Shown: positions 1-9,110 of the stretch, piece by piece | How the letters are laid out: each line of letters starts with the position of its first letter | How positions within the stretch are numbered: position 1 is the first letter of the stretch | From: Streptomyces sp. SDr-06 | GTDB taxonomy: Bacteria > Actinomycetota > Actinomycetes > Streptomycetales > Streptomycetaceae | Length of the DNA: 64,000 nt | Assembly: GCF_003324565.1 (NCBI RefSeq) | Contig: NZ_QOLA01000001.1 | Coordinates: 124,001-188,000, forward strand | Reading direction: 5' to 3' | Program-made: the position numbers and the translations under genes | The notes under the pieces: model-generated | Database searches by the model: none | Seen by the model: only the letters and a program-made list of their open reading frames with translations | What the model was told of the DNA's origin: nothing

Positions 1-993
1 CGCCTCACTCAGCACCTGGCGGGTGAAGCGCAGCTTCCCGATGTCCTCGAAGGCGGGGTCGGGATCGGCGGTGTCGCCCCACAGCTCGTCGGCCTCGCGC
101 TGGACCAGGTGCAGCGCGGTGGGGTCCTTGAGCAGGTGGTAGAGCGCGAAGGACAGCGTGCCCGAGGTGGTCTCGTGCCCGGCGATGAGGAAGGTGATGA
201 CCTGGTTGCGGATGTTGGCCGCGTCCAGGGTGGTGCCGTCCTTGGGGTGTTCGGCTCCCAGCATCAGACCGAGCAGGTCGTCGACGGAGGTGTCCCCGCT
301 GCGGGTGCGGGCGGCGATGACCTCGTCGACGACCGAGGCGAGATAGGCCGAGTCCCGCTCGAAGGCGCGGTCCTGCTCGCTGTGGTCGCCGTCCGGGCTG
401 CGGCCGAGCCGCTTCATGCTCCACTCCAGGCAGCGCACCATCGCCTCGACGAAGGGGTGCGCGGTGGCGCGTCCGAAGGAGTCGAAGTCGAAGCCGAACC
501 CGGCCAGGCCGATGGTGTCCAGGGTCATCCGCGTCATGTCGTCGGCGACGTCCACCGGCTCGCCCAGCGCCGCCCGGCGGTCCCAGCTGTCCATCACGCG
601 GCGCGCGACGCGCAGCATCGCGGGATGGTAGGTCCGCATCGAGCCGAGCGCGAAGGCGGGCATGAGGATGTCGTGCGCCTTGGCCCAGTTCGGTTCGTCG
701 TTGTAGGCCGTGAACAGCCCGTCGCCCGCGAACTCGCGCACGTGGTCGAGGACCTTGGAGATGCCCTTGGAGAAGCGGGTCTCGTCGGCGAGCTCGGTGA
801 CCAGGTCGAGCGAGCTCACGAAGAGGTGCTGGTGCTCGTTGAGGCGGCGCCGGAACACCGGCCCGTGCACCCGGGCCAGCTCCATGGACTGCTGGATGGG
901 CGTCTCGGTGAGACCAGCGGCCGAGATGTCCACCAGGGGGACGCTCTCGTCGTCGGGGCGTGCGTCTGCGGGGATCAGGATCGTGTCCGTCAT
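1..993 (-). CDS. Self-sufficient cytochrome P450 (CYP102-type), N-terminal part only
   Basis: About 331 N-terminal residues are visible; the gene runs off the left edge. The I-helix signature AGHETTSG follows the CYP102 (P450-BM3-like) stretch ITFLI, and the segment with FGFDFDSF and HPFVEAMVRCLEWSM is the pattern of Streptomyces CYP102 proteins, in which a heme domain is fused to an FMN/FAD reductase. Such enzymes hydroxylate fatty acids near the omega end using NADPH. The K-helix glutamate is just visible; its arginine partner, the heme-ligand cysteine and any reductase domain lie outside the window, so the fusion itself is inferred from similarity. The ATG at 993 is the first start in frame. 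A PAS-LuxR regulator is transcribed divergently 118 nt away and may control it. Confidence 0.88.
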   Translation of the reverse strand, partial: MTDTILIPADARPDDESVPLVDISAAGLTETPIQQSMELARVHGPVFRRRLNEHQHLFVSSLDLVTELADETRFSKGISKVLDHVREFAGDGLFTAYNDEPNWAKAHDILMPAFALGSMRTYHPAMLRVARRVMDSWDRRAALGEPVDVADDMTRMTLDTIGLAGFGFDFDSFGRATAHPFVEAMVRCLEWSMKRLGRSPDGDHSEQDRAFERDSAYLASVVDEVIAARTRSGDTSVDDLLGLMLGAEHPKDGTTLDAANIRNQVITFLIAGHETTSGTLSFALYHLLKDPTALHLVQREADELWGDTADPDPAFEDIGKLRFTRQVLSEA

Positions 994-1111
994 GCGTCCA
1001 GCCTCACCCGGCCGGTGTGCCCCGCCGCTTCGGGCGACTGCATGATTGTGCAGTGGTTTCTCGCGTACCGCTCTTGCGGACGGGCCAGGAAAAGGGGCGG
1101 TGACCCGCGGC

Positions 1112-1774
1112 ATGACCGACGAGCAGGCGGTGGAGGAGGACATCGGCACGTGGCGCAACCACTTCCTGACCCTCCTCGACCGCATCCCCGTGCCGATCGC
1201 CGTCTGCCGCATCGACGGCGCGGTGCACGTCGCCAATCCCGCCATGGCCGCCGAGTGGAGAACCACTCCCGGGCGCCTGCGCGGGCGTTCGCTGCGCGAG
1301 CTGTTCACCCCGCGCTCCGAGGAGCAGATCGATCGCCTCGTCACGGCGCTGCGCGCGGGGCGTACCTCCCGCTATCCCATTGGGGTGACCTGGCGGGCGG
1401 GCCAGGACGGGGCCGAGCGCGAGGGCGAGTTCACCATCGACCCGATCATGGCCCTCCCCAACCCCGAGCCCGTTCTGCTCGCCATGCTGTACGTCCGCGA
1501 CGAACGCCCCGGACCACCGCCCGCTCGGCAGGGCACGGTGAGCGAGGCGCAGGCCCGCATCCTGGCGCTGGCCGCCTCCGGCGCGACCACGGCGGCCATC
1601 GGCAAGGCCCTGGGTCTGACCGTCGACGGCGTCAACTACCACCTGACCCGGCTCTCCCAGCGCTGGCGCGTCCGGGGGCGTACGGCACTGGTGGCCAAGG
1701 CGTACGCGCTGGGGGTGCTCGCCCCCGGCCACTGGCCGCCGGTGCCGGCCGAGGGGATCACGGAGCGCTCCTGA
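1112..1774 (+). CDS. PAS-domain LuxR-type transcriptional regulator
   Basis: 220 residues from the ATG at 1112 (a TTG at 1046 would add an unlikely Arg/Gly-rich leader). Residues about 10-125 look like a PAS fold: a helix ending in LLDRIPVPIAVCRIDG, then NPAMAAEW and a core with VLLAMLYVRDE. Residues about 140-205 are a LuxR/GerE HTH (SEAQARILALAASG, then TVDGVNYHLTRLSQRW). There is no receiver domain, so this is a one-component sensor. The PAS domain may bind a small ligand, but no cofactor residues are recognisable. It is divergent from the CYP102-type P450, which makes control of that gene and of itself plausible but unproven. Confidence 0.82.
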   Translation: MTDEQAVEEDIGTWRNHFLTLLDRIPVPIAVCRIDGAVHVANPAMAAEWRTTPGRLRGRSLRELFTPRSEEQIDRLVTALRAGRTSRYPIGVTWRAGQDGAEREGEFTIDPIMALPNPEPVLLAMLYVRDERPGPPPARQGTVSEAQARILALAASGATTAAIGKALGLTVDGVNYHLTRLSQRWRVRGRTALVAKAYALGVLAPGHWPPVPAEGITERS

Positions 1775-1783
1775 TCGCGCGGG

Positions 1784-2668
1784 TCAGCGCGCGGTGTTCA
1801 GCTCCGCCGTCACCGCCGCCACGAGGTGCTTGAGCCCGCGCGGGTTGGAGCCGAGGAACAGGTTGGGCTCGATGAGCTCCAGTTCCATCACCACCGGCTC
1901 CCGGTCGTCGCCCAGGGCCAGGTCGACCCGCGCGAACAGTGGAGCGGCCGCCGAGGGTAGGGCCGCCAACGCGGCCGACGCGGTGCGCAGTTCGGCGTCG
2001 GTCGGCAGGTGGGGGGCGATATCGGGGTGCGGGTTGCGGGAGTTGTCCATGACCCCGGGCTCGGTCAGCACGGGCCCCTTGCGCAGGGCGTAGCTGAAGG
2101 CACCCCGGATGTGGACCAGGGCGCGTTCGCCCTCGGCCACCAGGGGCAGATACGGCTGTACCAGCACGGCGCGGCCCTGGGCGTGCAGCATCCGCGCATG
2201 GCGTACGGCGTCGGCGCTCCGGCCTGGCTCGTAGCGCGCGGTGTCGCGGGCACCCGCCGAGACGCTGGGTTTGACCACCACGCCCCCGGGGTGCGCGAAG
2301 TCGGCCTCCCCGCACGGCTCTTGGGGGTCGAGGATCCGCGTGGGCACCACCGGCACGCCGCGGGCGGCCAGTTCCAGCAGATAGCGCTTGTCGCTGTTCC
2401 AGCGCACCAGGGGGGCCGGGTTGAGGAGCCTGGTCAGGTGGGCCGCGCGGTCCGCCCAGGCGAGGAACTCCTCCAGCCTGTCCGAGTAGTCCCAGGTCGA
2501 CCGTATGACCGCCAGGTCGAAGCCGTCCCACGCCACGGGCTCCGCGTCCCAGGGCACCGCTTCGGCCGCCAGCCCCTCGGCGCACAGCCCCGCCACGATG
2601 AGCGGGAGGTCGCTGTCGTGCTCCAGACCGGCACCACTCGTCACGACCGCGATCCTGGTGGTCCCCAT
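1784..2668 (-). CDS. ATP-grasp domain protein
   Basis: 294 residues from ATG 2668; the in-frame upstream extension is Arg/Pro-rich and unlikely to be translated. IRSTWDYSDRLEEFLAWADR and NSDKRYLLELAARGVPVVPT are typical of actinobacterial ATP-grasp ligases of the RimK/glutathione-synthetase-like group. GGVVVKPSVSAGARDT supplies the nucleotide-binding lysine region, and FARVDLAL with ELELIEPNLF supplies the metal-binding acidic residues. Such enzymes join a carboxylate to an amine or thiol through an acyl phosphate. The substrate cannot be read from sequence. It faces the LuxR gene tail to tail with a 9-nt gap, and no partner biosynthetic gene is adjacent. Confidence 0.8.
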   Translation of the reverse strand: MGTTRIAVVTSGAGLEHDSDLPLIVAGLCAEGLAAEAVPWDAEPVAWDGFDLAVIRSTWDYSDRLEEFLAWADRAAHLTRLLNPAPLVRWNSDKRYLLELAARGVPVVPTRILDPQEPCGEADFAHPGGVVVKPSVSAGARDTARYEPGRSADAVRHARMLHAQGRAVLVQPYLPLVAEGERALVHIRGAFSYALRKGPVLTEPGVMDNSRNPHPDIAPHLPTDAELRTASAALAALPSAAAPLFARVDLALGDDREPVVMELELIEPNLFLGSNPRGLKHLVAAVTAELNTAR

Positions 2669-2861
2669 GCACCCCTCCGGTGTCCGAGTCGGGCGCACCC
2701 GCACTCCGCCGGCGCGGGCCCCCGGCTGGCACCCTCGCACACCGGGGTGCGGGGCGGCGCCCCTTTTCCGACCGCACACCGGGGCGGCACGACGTCCGGT
2801 GCCTCTGCCCCCAAGGGCGTTCTCTTAGAGTCCTCTTACAACTCTTCACTATCACTGCGCC

Positions 2862-4967
2862 ATGGACATCAGCACGGGGAAGTCATCCATCGCGCGCCCG
2901 GCCCGGCGAACCGGCCGGCGCTCCCTTCTCGTTCTCGCCGTCGCCACCGCCCTGGCGGCCGGTCTGACCCCGGCCGCCACCGCCGGGCCCGCACCGTCCG
3001 CGGGAGCACGCCTCCACGACGGCCGCGTGGAGCTGCCCGTCGGGGGCGGCACCGCCACGATCGATCCCGCGACGCTGCGCGTCGACGCCCGTACCGACGA
3101 CGGGCGGACCCTGCGCGTGTCGGACCCGGCGGCCGACGCCCCCGGCAGGCCCGGGCATGTGACCGTCTCGGGCCAGGGCGCCCGGTGGTCCTACCCCGGC
3201 CGGGGCCTGAACGCCGAGGCGCACGTCGAGCACGGCAGGCTGCTCGTCACGATCACCGCCGACCGGGACGCCCGGCTCGCCTGGCCCGTCACCGGCTCCG
3301 ACCCGGCCGCCTCCGCCCTCCAACTGCCGCGCGGCGAGGGCCTGTCCCTGCCGGTCGCCGACCCCTTCTGGAACTCCTCGCGCGCCCAGCTCGTGGGCTC
3401 CGAGGAGGACATGGCCTCCCAGCTGACCCTGCCGGTCTGGGGTTACACGCTCGGCGGCGGGCGGGGCGTCAGCTACCTCAGCCCCACCGACATCGGCACG
3501 TCACTGGCGTACGCCTCCCAGGGCGGACGCCTGCGCACGACGGCACGGCACACCTTCTCGGCCGGCGACGCGACCCACGCCTACACCGTCGCCTTCGCGC
3601 TCACCGACGGATCCCCCGTCGCACCCGCCGTCGACTACCGGCACTGGCTCGCCGAACACGGCCGGCTCGGCAGCCTCGGCGATAAGATCCGCGCGAATCC
3701 TGAGACGGGCCGGCTGCTCGGCGCGTTCCACGCCTACGCCTGGGGCGGCGCCCGCAGGGCGGCGGGCGTCGACCGGCTCATGTCCCTCGGTGTGAGCCGG
3801 CTGTGGCTCGGCTACGACGCGGACGACGCGCCCATGACGGCCGCGGACGTCGCCGCCGCCCAGCGGGCCGGATATCTGGTGGGCCCCTACGACTCCTTCG
3901 CCAACGGGCGTGCCAAGGGCCCCGACACTCCCCCGAATTCGGTCTGGCCCGACGGCGTGTACCCGGCGTTCTGTGTACGGCGGGCCGACGGCACGCCCCA
4001 GCCCGGCTTCCATAAACAGGGCTGCTACCTCAGCTCGCAGGCCTTCGAGCAGGCCGAGCCGCAGCGGCACTACCTCGCCGACCGCACCCGCTCGCTGGTG
4101 GGCAACGGAGCGGCGAGCTACTTCCTGGACGTGGACGCGGCGGGCGAGCTCTTCCGCGACCACGACACCGCGCACCCGATGACGATGGCCCAGGACCGCG
4201 CCAACCGCCTCGCCCGGATGCGGCGGATCGCCGACGGGACGTACGACACCGCACGGCGCGCGCCGCTCGTGCTCGGTTCGGAGGCCGCCGGTTCCTGGGC
4301 CAACCAGGTCCTCGCCTTCGACCACGGCTCGGGCACCCCGGTCGACGGCCGCCTGTGGCCGATGGAGACCGGCCACTTCGACACCGCGCCGGACCAGCCC
4401 AAGGACGACCCGGCCTGGGGCGGCTACACCCCGGCGGGGGCTCCTGACACCTTCTTCAGGCCGGTGCGGGTGGGCGACTTCAAACCGGAGCACCGGGCCG
4501 CGGTGGCCGACGCCCTCCGGGCGATGTACGACCCGGCCTACCGCGTACCGCTGTACGAGACGGCGCTGCACGGCTCGCTGGTCAACGCGGAGCGCTGGGA
4601 GCTGCCCTTCGGCAAGCTTCCCGAGCAGAAGACCACGCGGGCGCTGCTTGCGATGCTCTACAACACCCCGCTGAACTTCGTCCTGAGTGACCAGGACCGG
4701 CGGAACGACCAGAACCTGCGCGAACTCGCCGCGCTCCAGCGGTACTTCGCACCGCTCCACCAGGCCGCGGGGACACAGGAGTTGAGCTCCTTCGCATGGC
4801 TGACGGCCGACCGCTCCGTGCAGCGGACCGTCTTCGGTGACGGCACGCTCACCGTCACGGCCAACTTCGGCACCGCCGCCCACGACGGGCTCCCCGGCGG
4901 GTGCGTCGACGCGACCCTCAAGGGTGGTGAGCCGCGGCGGCTGTGCCCGGCGAAGGTGGTCTCCTGA
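2862..4967 (+). CDS. Secreted glycoside hydrolase, GH101/GH129-like
   Basis: 701 residues. The N-terminus has a twin-arginine/Sec-type signal (RRTGRRSLLVLAVATALAAG) ending near residues 40-45. A beta-rich N-terminal module precedes a likely TIM barrel (WLGYDADDAPMTAADV, then GYLVGPYDSFANG). Candidate acidic catalytic residues lie in YFLDVDAAGELF and LVLGSEAAGSW. Late motifs PLYETALHGSLVNAERWELP and NTPLNFVLSDQ resemble the family Pfam calls Glyco_hydro_129, related to GH101 endo-alpha-N-acetylgalactosaminidases. The role would be extracellular removal of O-linked glycans. The family call is from recall of motifs, and the substrate is uncertain. Confidence 0.66.
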   Translation: MDISTGKSSIARPARRTGRRSLLVLAVATALAAGLTPAATAGPAPSAGARLHDGRVELPVGGGTATIDPATLRVDARTDDGRTLRVSDPAADAPGRPGHVTVSGQGARWSYPGRGLNAEAHVEHGRLLVTITADRDARLAWPVTGSDPAASALQLPRGEGLSLPVADPFWNSSRAQLVGSEEDMASQLTLPVWGYTLGGGRGVSYLSPTDIGTSLAYASQGGRLRTTARHTFSAGDATHAYTVAFALTDGSPVAPAVDYRHWLAEHGRLGSLGDKIRANPETGRLLGAFHAYAWGGARRAAGVDRLMSLGVSRLWLGYDADDAPMTAADVAAAQRAGYLVGPYDSFANGRAKGPDTPPNSVWPDGVYPAFCVRRADGTPQPGFHKQGCYLSSQAFEQAEPQRHYLADRTRSLVGNGAASYFLDVDAAGELFRDHDTAHPMTMAQDRANRLARMRRIADGTYDTARRAPLVLGSEAAGSWANQVLAFDHGSGTPVDGRLWPMETGHFDTAPDQPKDDPAWGGYTPAGAPDTFFRPVRVGDFKPEHRAAVADALRAMYDPAYRVPLYETALHGSLVNAERWELPFGKLPEQKTTRALLAMLYNTPLNFVLSDQDRRNDQNLRELAALQRYFAPLHQAAGTQELSSFAWLTADRSVQRTVFGDGTLTVTANFGTAAHDGLPGGCVDATLKGGEPRRLCPAKVVS

Positions 4968-5123
4968 CGCACGGGGGCCGGTGATCCTCGCCCCGTTCGC
5001 GCCCGCCCCGGCGGCCCGCGCCGAGTGCGCCCGCCGGGGACGCGTACCGCCGGCCGTGTGACGCACGGGGCCGGGTCCGCAGAGTGTGGACGATCCGGGA
5101 CGGTCGCGGTATCGAATGCCGCT

Positions 5124-6722
5124 GTGACAACACATCGGAATGGGAACGGGAACGGGCGCGGCCGCATCCCCCTCGGGGCGCTGTGCGGTCTCCTCGCGGG
5201 CGGCGCCGCGCTGGCGGTGGCCGAGCTGGTGTCGGCCGCCGTCCGGCCGGAGGCGGGGCCGGTGACGGCGGTCGGCGGAACGGCCATCGACCGGACGCCC
5301 GCCACGCTCAAGGAGTGGGCGATCCGCCACTTCGGGACCCACGACAAGCTCGTCCTGCAGATCGGCATCCTGGCGGTGCTGGCGGTGCTGGCCCTGGTCC
5401 TCGGTGTGGTCGCGGCGGCCTTCCGGCGGACCGGAGCCGCCGGGATCCTGGTGTTCGGGGTCGTGGGGGCACTGGCCGCCACGGGACGCCCCGACTCGCG
5501 CAGCGCGGTCGACGCGCTGCCGTCGGTGTGCGGCGCGCTGGCCGGTGCGGCCCTGCTTCACTGGCTCGCCGGACGGCTGCCCGGCCCGCCGGTGGGCGCC
5601 GGGGCGGACACCGCCACCGGCACCTGGGACCGGCGCGGCTTCGTGACCGCCGCCGCGGCGACGGCCGCCGCGTCCGCCGCCGCGGGGCTGCTGGGGCGCG
5701 CGTTCAACACCTCCGGCGGCCGCCAGGCGGTGGCTTCGCGCGGCAGGCTCGTCCTGCCCCGACCGACGTCACCGGCCGCTCCTGTGCCGCGGGCCGCCTT
5801 CCTCCAACTGCCGGGCCTGAGCCCCCTGTTCACGCCGAACGCCGACTTCTACCGCGTCGACACGGCGCTCGTGGTGCCGAAGGTGGACGCCTCCACCTGG
5901 CGGCTGAGGATCCACGGCCAGGGTGTCACCTCCCCGCGCACCCTCACCTTCGACGACCTCGTCCGGGGCCGGGCGGGCGAGCTGATCGAGCGGGACATCA
6001 CGCTCGCCTGCGTGTCCAACGAGGTCGGCGGCCCCTATGTCGGCAACGCCCGCTGGATCGGCGTACGGCTGGCCGGCCTCCTGAGGGACTGCGGCGTGCG
6101 CCCGCCCTCGCGGGGCGGCCCGGCGGACCAGTTGGTGGCCCGGTCCGTGGACGGCATGACGATCGGCAGCCCTGTCGAAGCCGTCCTCGACGGCCGCGAC
6201 GCCATGCTCGCCCTCGGCATGAACGGCCGGCCCCTTCCGTTCGACCACGGCTTCCCGGTACGCATGGTGGTGCCGGGCCTGTACGGGTACGTGTCGGCCT
6301 GCAAGTGGATCGAGGACATCGAGCTGACGACGTTCGCCGCGTACGACGCCTACTGGGTCCAGCGGTCCTGGTCTCAGCAGGCTCCGGTCAAGACCCAGTC
6401 CCGCATCGACACACCCAAGGCGGAGGCCCGGCTCCGGCAGGGCACCGTCATGGTCGCGGGGGTGGCCTGGGCCCAGCACCGGGGCATCGAGCGGGTCGAG
6501 GTGCGCGTCGACGACGGGCCCTGGCAGCAGGCGCGCCTCGCGGACCAGGACACCGTCGACACCTGGCGCCTGTGGTCCTTCCCCTGGCAGGCCGCCCCTG
6601 GCGCCCACGCCCTGACCGTGCGCGCCACCGACGGCACGGGAGCGCCCCAGACCGAGGAGCGCACCCCGACCGTCCCCGACGGGGCGACGGGTCTGCACTC
6701 GATCGCGGTCACCGTCACCTGA
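5124..6722 (+). CDS. Membrane-anchored molybdopterin-dependent oxidoreductase (sulfite oxidase family)
   Basis: 532 residues from GTG 5124, with four or so hydrophobic segments in the first 165 residues (for example LQIGILAVLAVLALVLGVV). A second signal-like stretch beginning RRGFVTAAAATAAAS follows, and then an oxidoreductase_molyb domain. The domain shows DFYRVDTALVVPKVD, ITLACVSNEVGG (the cysteine that ligates Mo), ARWIGVRLAGLL and VPGLYGYVSACKWI, then a Mo-co dimerisation domain (GVAWAQHRGIERVEVRVDDG). The catalytic domain should lie outside the membrane. The electron acceptor is unknown because no heme domain is present. TATCGAAT about 6 nt before the GTG could be a -10 element of a leaderless transcript. 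Confidence 0.88.
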   Translation: MTTHRNGNGNGRGRIPLGALCGLLAGGAALAVAELVSAAVRPEAGPVTAVGGTAIDRTPATLKEWAIRHFGTHDKLVLQIGILAVLAVLALVLGVVAAAFRRTGAAGILVFGVVGALAATGRPDSRSAVDALPSVCGALAGAALLHWLAGRLPGPPVGAGADTATGTWDRRGFVTAAAATAAASAAAGLLGRAFNTSGGRQAVASRGRLVLPRPTSPAAPVPRAAFLQLPGLSPLFTPNADFYRVDTALVVPKVDASTWRLRIHGQGVTSPRTLTFDDLVRGRAGELIERDITLACVSNEVGGPYVGNARWIGVRLAGLLRDCGVRPPSRGGPADQLVARSVDGMTIGSPVEAVLDGRDAMLALGMNGRPLPFDHGFPVRMVVPGLYGYVSACKWIEDIELTTFAAYDAYWVQRSWSQQAPVKTQSRIDTPKAEARLRQGTVMVAGVAWAQHRGIERVEVRVDDGPWQQARLADQDTVDTWRLWSFPWQAAPGAHALTVRATDGTGAPQTEERTPTVPDGATGLHSIAVTVT

Positions 6723-6740
6723 GCCCGAGGGCCGATCGGG

Positions 6741-8342
6741 TCAGCGACCGGCGTACCGGCGGTCGAAGTCCCGCCAGTCCGCCTCCAGTTTCCACTGGAG
6801 CGCCGCCTTGGGGCTGTCGGCCAGGAAGGAGCGGCACCCGGCGCTCGGCGGCCGGTGCGTGGCGGGGGTGTCGTTGCGGCACGGCTCGGCGTAGGCGCCG
6901 TACCTGTCCTGTTCCTTCCACAGGTTGCGGCCCTCGACGAAGGCGTGGTCCAGGGAGGCGCGGGCCATGGTGCGCAGGTGCGCGACGGTCACCTTCTGGT
7001 CGGTGACGGCCTGCTGGAAGACGGCGGTCAGGTCGCTGCGGCTGACGCCCGGGTCGTCGGTGGCCAGGGCCACCGGGACGCCCGCGTCGAGGTAGGTGCG
7101 CAGCGGGTGCCGGTCGCCGCTGACCCGGAGAATCTGGGCGTTGCTGATCAGGGGTGCCTCCACGAGGACATGGCGCTCGCGCATCCGCGCGGCCAGCGCC
7201 CCGGGGTCCTTCTCGTGGGCGAGGTCGACGCCGTGCCCGATCCGGTCGGCTCCGGCCAGGCCGACGGCCTCGTTGATGTGGAAGGTCAGGTCACGGCCGC
7301 CGACTCCGTTGAGTCCCTCGACGAGTTCCCCGGAATGCAGGCTGATCCGCACCTCGGGGGCGCGCGACTTGAGGAAGCGGACCATCCTCATGTGCAGGGT
7401 GTAGTCGCGCAGCGCGACGGGCGCGTCCTCCGGCTGCACCATGTTCACGCCGACGAACCGGCCGAGCCGCTGGTGGACGAGCTCGAAGCCGAGGATCTGC
7501 TGGGCGAAGACGTGGCGCGGTGCCTGTGCGCGCAGTACCTGGTAGTCGAAGCGGACGGCGACCCGGCAGGCCTCCGGGGCCGTGCGGGTGTCACAGCCGA
7601 GGAGCGTGCGGTAGTCGCGCACGGCGCGGTCGGTGTCGGCGGCCGCCTGCCGGACCAGGACCCGAAACCGCGGGTCCGCCGTCAGCACGGAGTGGAACCG
7701 CGCGAAGTCGTCGGGGCCGGGGTCCTTCGGCAGGACGCGGTCGACGAGCTGGTTCAGGGCGCCCGCCTGCACAGTGGTGAGCGTCTCCAGATAGCTGCTG
7801 TGTTCCTTCGCGGCGGCCCGGGTCACTTCGGCGAGCATGTCGGCGTCGTGGCCGCGCTCGGCCTCGTCGAACTTGCCGAACGTGTCGAAGAAGTGGTCGT
7901 GGCCGGGCTGGGGATCACCGTCGGGTGGCAGGACGAACCCCTGCATGGACCAGGCCCGGACCACCTGCCGCCGGAACGGACCCGGCGCCACCGCGTCCTC
8001 CGCCGGGCGCTGTCCGGCCGGGCAGGTCCGGGGCCCGGGCGTGACGACGTACGTCGTGGTGTCGATGCACTTGCCGTCGCGGGCCGCGTAGCCGATCAGC
8101 GATTCGGCGCGCACCGCGCCGGCCAGGTGGTGGTGCAGATCGGCGCCCTTGGGCAGCTCGGCCAGGAAACGGCCGAGCTCGCTCGGAGAGCCGGCGATGC
8201 GCTCCAAGTACGCCTGGACCCGGGCCTGTTGAGAGCCGTCCGGGTCCGGCGTGGCGGCGGCCGCGGGCAGCACGCCCAGGGTCACGCCCAGCGCCGTCGC
8301 ACCGGCCAGCACCGCCCATCGGGCGCCGTGCCTCTTGCGCAT
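6741..8342 (-). CDS. Secreted adenosine deaminase
   Basis: 533 residues, much longer than the roughly 340-residue cytosolic enzyme. A Sec signal (AVLAGATALGVTLGVLPAAA) is followed by an amidohydrolase barrel with all expected metal and catalytic motifs: KGADLHHHLAGAV (HxH), SLHSGELVEG (His and Glu), DRIGHGVDL and ALATDDPGVSRS (two Asp). An insertion of about 150 residues after the first barrel strand contains paired cysteines, as in the secreted ADGF/CECR1-like branch. It converts adenosine to inosine outside the cell. Together with the two secreted 5'-nucleotidases in this window it could serve nucleotide salvage. It is convergent with the molybdoenzyme gene, with an 18-nt gap. Confidence 0.93.
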   Translation of the reverse strand: MRKRHGARWAVLAGATALGVTLGVLPAAAATPDPDGSQQARVQAYLERIAGSPSELGRFLAELPKGADLHHHLAGAVRAESLIGYAARDGKCIDTTTYVVTPGPRTCPAGQRPAEDAVAPGPFRRQVVRAWSMQGFVLPPDGDPQPGHDHFFDTFGKFDEAERGHDADMLAEVTRAAAKEHSSYLETLTTVQAGALNQLVDRVLPKDPGPDDFARFHSVLTADPRFRVLVRQAAADTDRAVRDYRTLLGCDTRTAPEACRVAVRFDYQVLRAQAPRHVFAQQILGFELVHQRLGRFVGVNMVQPEDAPVALRDYTLHMRMVRFLKSRAPEVRISLHSGELVEGLNGVGGRDLTFHINEAVGLAGADRIGHGVDLAHEKDPGALAARMRERHVLVEAPLISNAQILRVSGDRHPLRTYLDAGVPVALATDDPGVSRSDLTAVFQQAVTDQKVTVAHLRTMARASLDHAFVEGRNLWKEQDRYGAYAEPCRNDTPATHRPPSAGCRSFLADSPKAALQWKLEADWRDFDRRYAGR

Positions 8343-8465
8343 GTGTCTGTCCTCTCCTCGCGGGGGCGCACCTCGGCGTGCGCCGGAGTCCCTCCGCGCC
8401 CAAGAGTCGCAGCACGTCCCGGGGCCACCCGCGGGAACCGGTCAACCTGGGGCGGACCCTCGGGG

Positions 8466-9044
8466 TCAGGACCGGGGCGCCGTGGGCAGGATCAGGCTCC
8501 AGAAGGTGTTGAGCAGGGGCGGCGCGCCCCAGGCGGGGTCGCGGCGCGACAGCAGCTCGAAGCCCGTCGTGGCCGCGACGATCAGGTCCGCCATGTCGGT
8601 CCGCTCGACGGGCGCGTCGAGAAGGTCCTGGTGGGACGTCTCCGCGAGTTCGCGCCGTACGAAGGCCTGCCATTCGCGGCGCAGGTCCAGGCTGCTCTCG
8701 CGGACCCCTTCCGTGCTCAATCTCAGCCCGGCGCGGGACACCACGTCGCTGCGCAACTGGTCGGCGAGGGCGAAGGAGGTGCCGGTGAGGCGCTGAAGGG
8801 CGTTCATGCCCGGCCGTTGAGCGCTCTCCGCGGCCCTGCGCAACCGGGTCGCCGCCGCCGTCTCCACGCTCGTCGCCACCGCGGCCTTGCTCTCGAAGTG
8901 GAAGTGCAGCGCCCCCACGCTCACCCCGGCGCCGGCGCTGATGTCCGCCAGTTTCGCCAGTGCGTATCCGTGCCGCTCGAAGGCTTCGGCCGCGGAGTGG
9001 ATGAGGGCGTCGCGGGTGCGTAAGGCGCGTTCTTGTCTGGCCAC
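8466..9044 (-). CDS. TetR-family regulator resembling gamma-butyrolactone receptors (ArpA/ScbR type)
   Basis: 192 residues from GTG 9044, chosen because AGGAG lies 5-6 nt upstream and because family members begin (M/V)ARQERA. The N-terminal HTH (RTRDALIHSAAEAFERHGYA, then GVSVGALHFHFESKAAVA) has the ArpA/ScbR spacing with the GALxFHF turn. The C-terminal half contains STEGVRESSLDLRREWQAF, similar in layout to receptors and pseudo-receptors such as ScbR2 and JadR2. No AfsA/ScbA-type synthase or CYP partner is adjacent, so it is an orphan. It lies in front of a two-component operon on the same strand, which it may or may not regulate. Confidence 0.8.
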   Translation of the reverse strand: MARQERALRTRDALIHSAAEAFERHGYALAKLADISAGAGVSVGALHFHFESKAAVATSVETAAATRLRRAAESAQRPGMNALQRLTGTSFALADQLRSDVVSRAGLRLSTEGVRESSLDLRREWQAFVRRELAETSHQDLLDAPVERTDMADLIVAATTGFELLSRRDPAWGAPPLLNTFWSLILPTAPRS

Positions 9045-9110
9045 CGGTGGCTCCTGGTGCAAGGTGCGGGGGTCGTTCAACTGCGGATCGCGGGTCCGGT
9101 ACGTCGTCGG

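Noticed and set aside
3501..5561. 686-codon minus-strand ORF opposite the glycosidase and molybdoenzyme genes
   Set aside because: No motif or signal, and composition typical of a shadow frame. Both plus-strand genes have recognisable family motifs.
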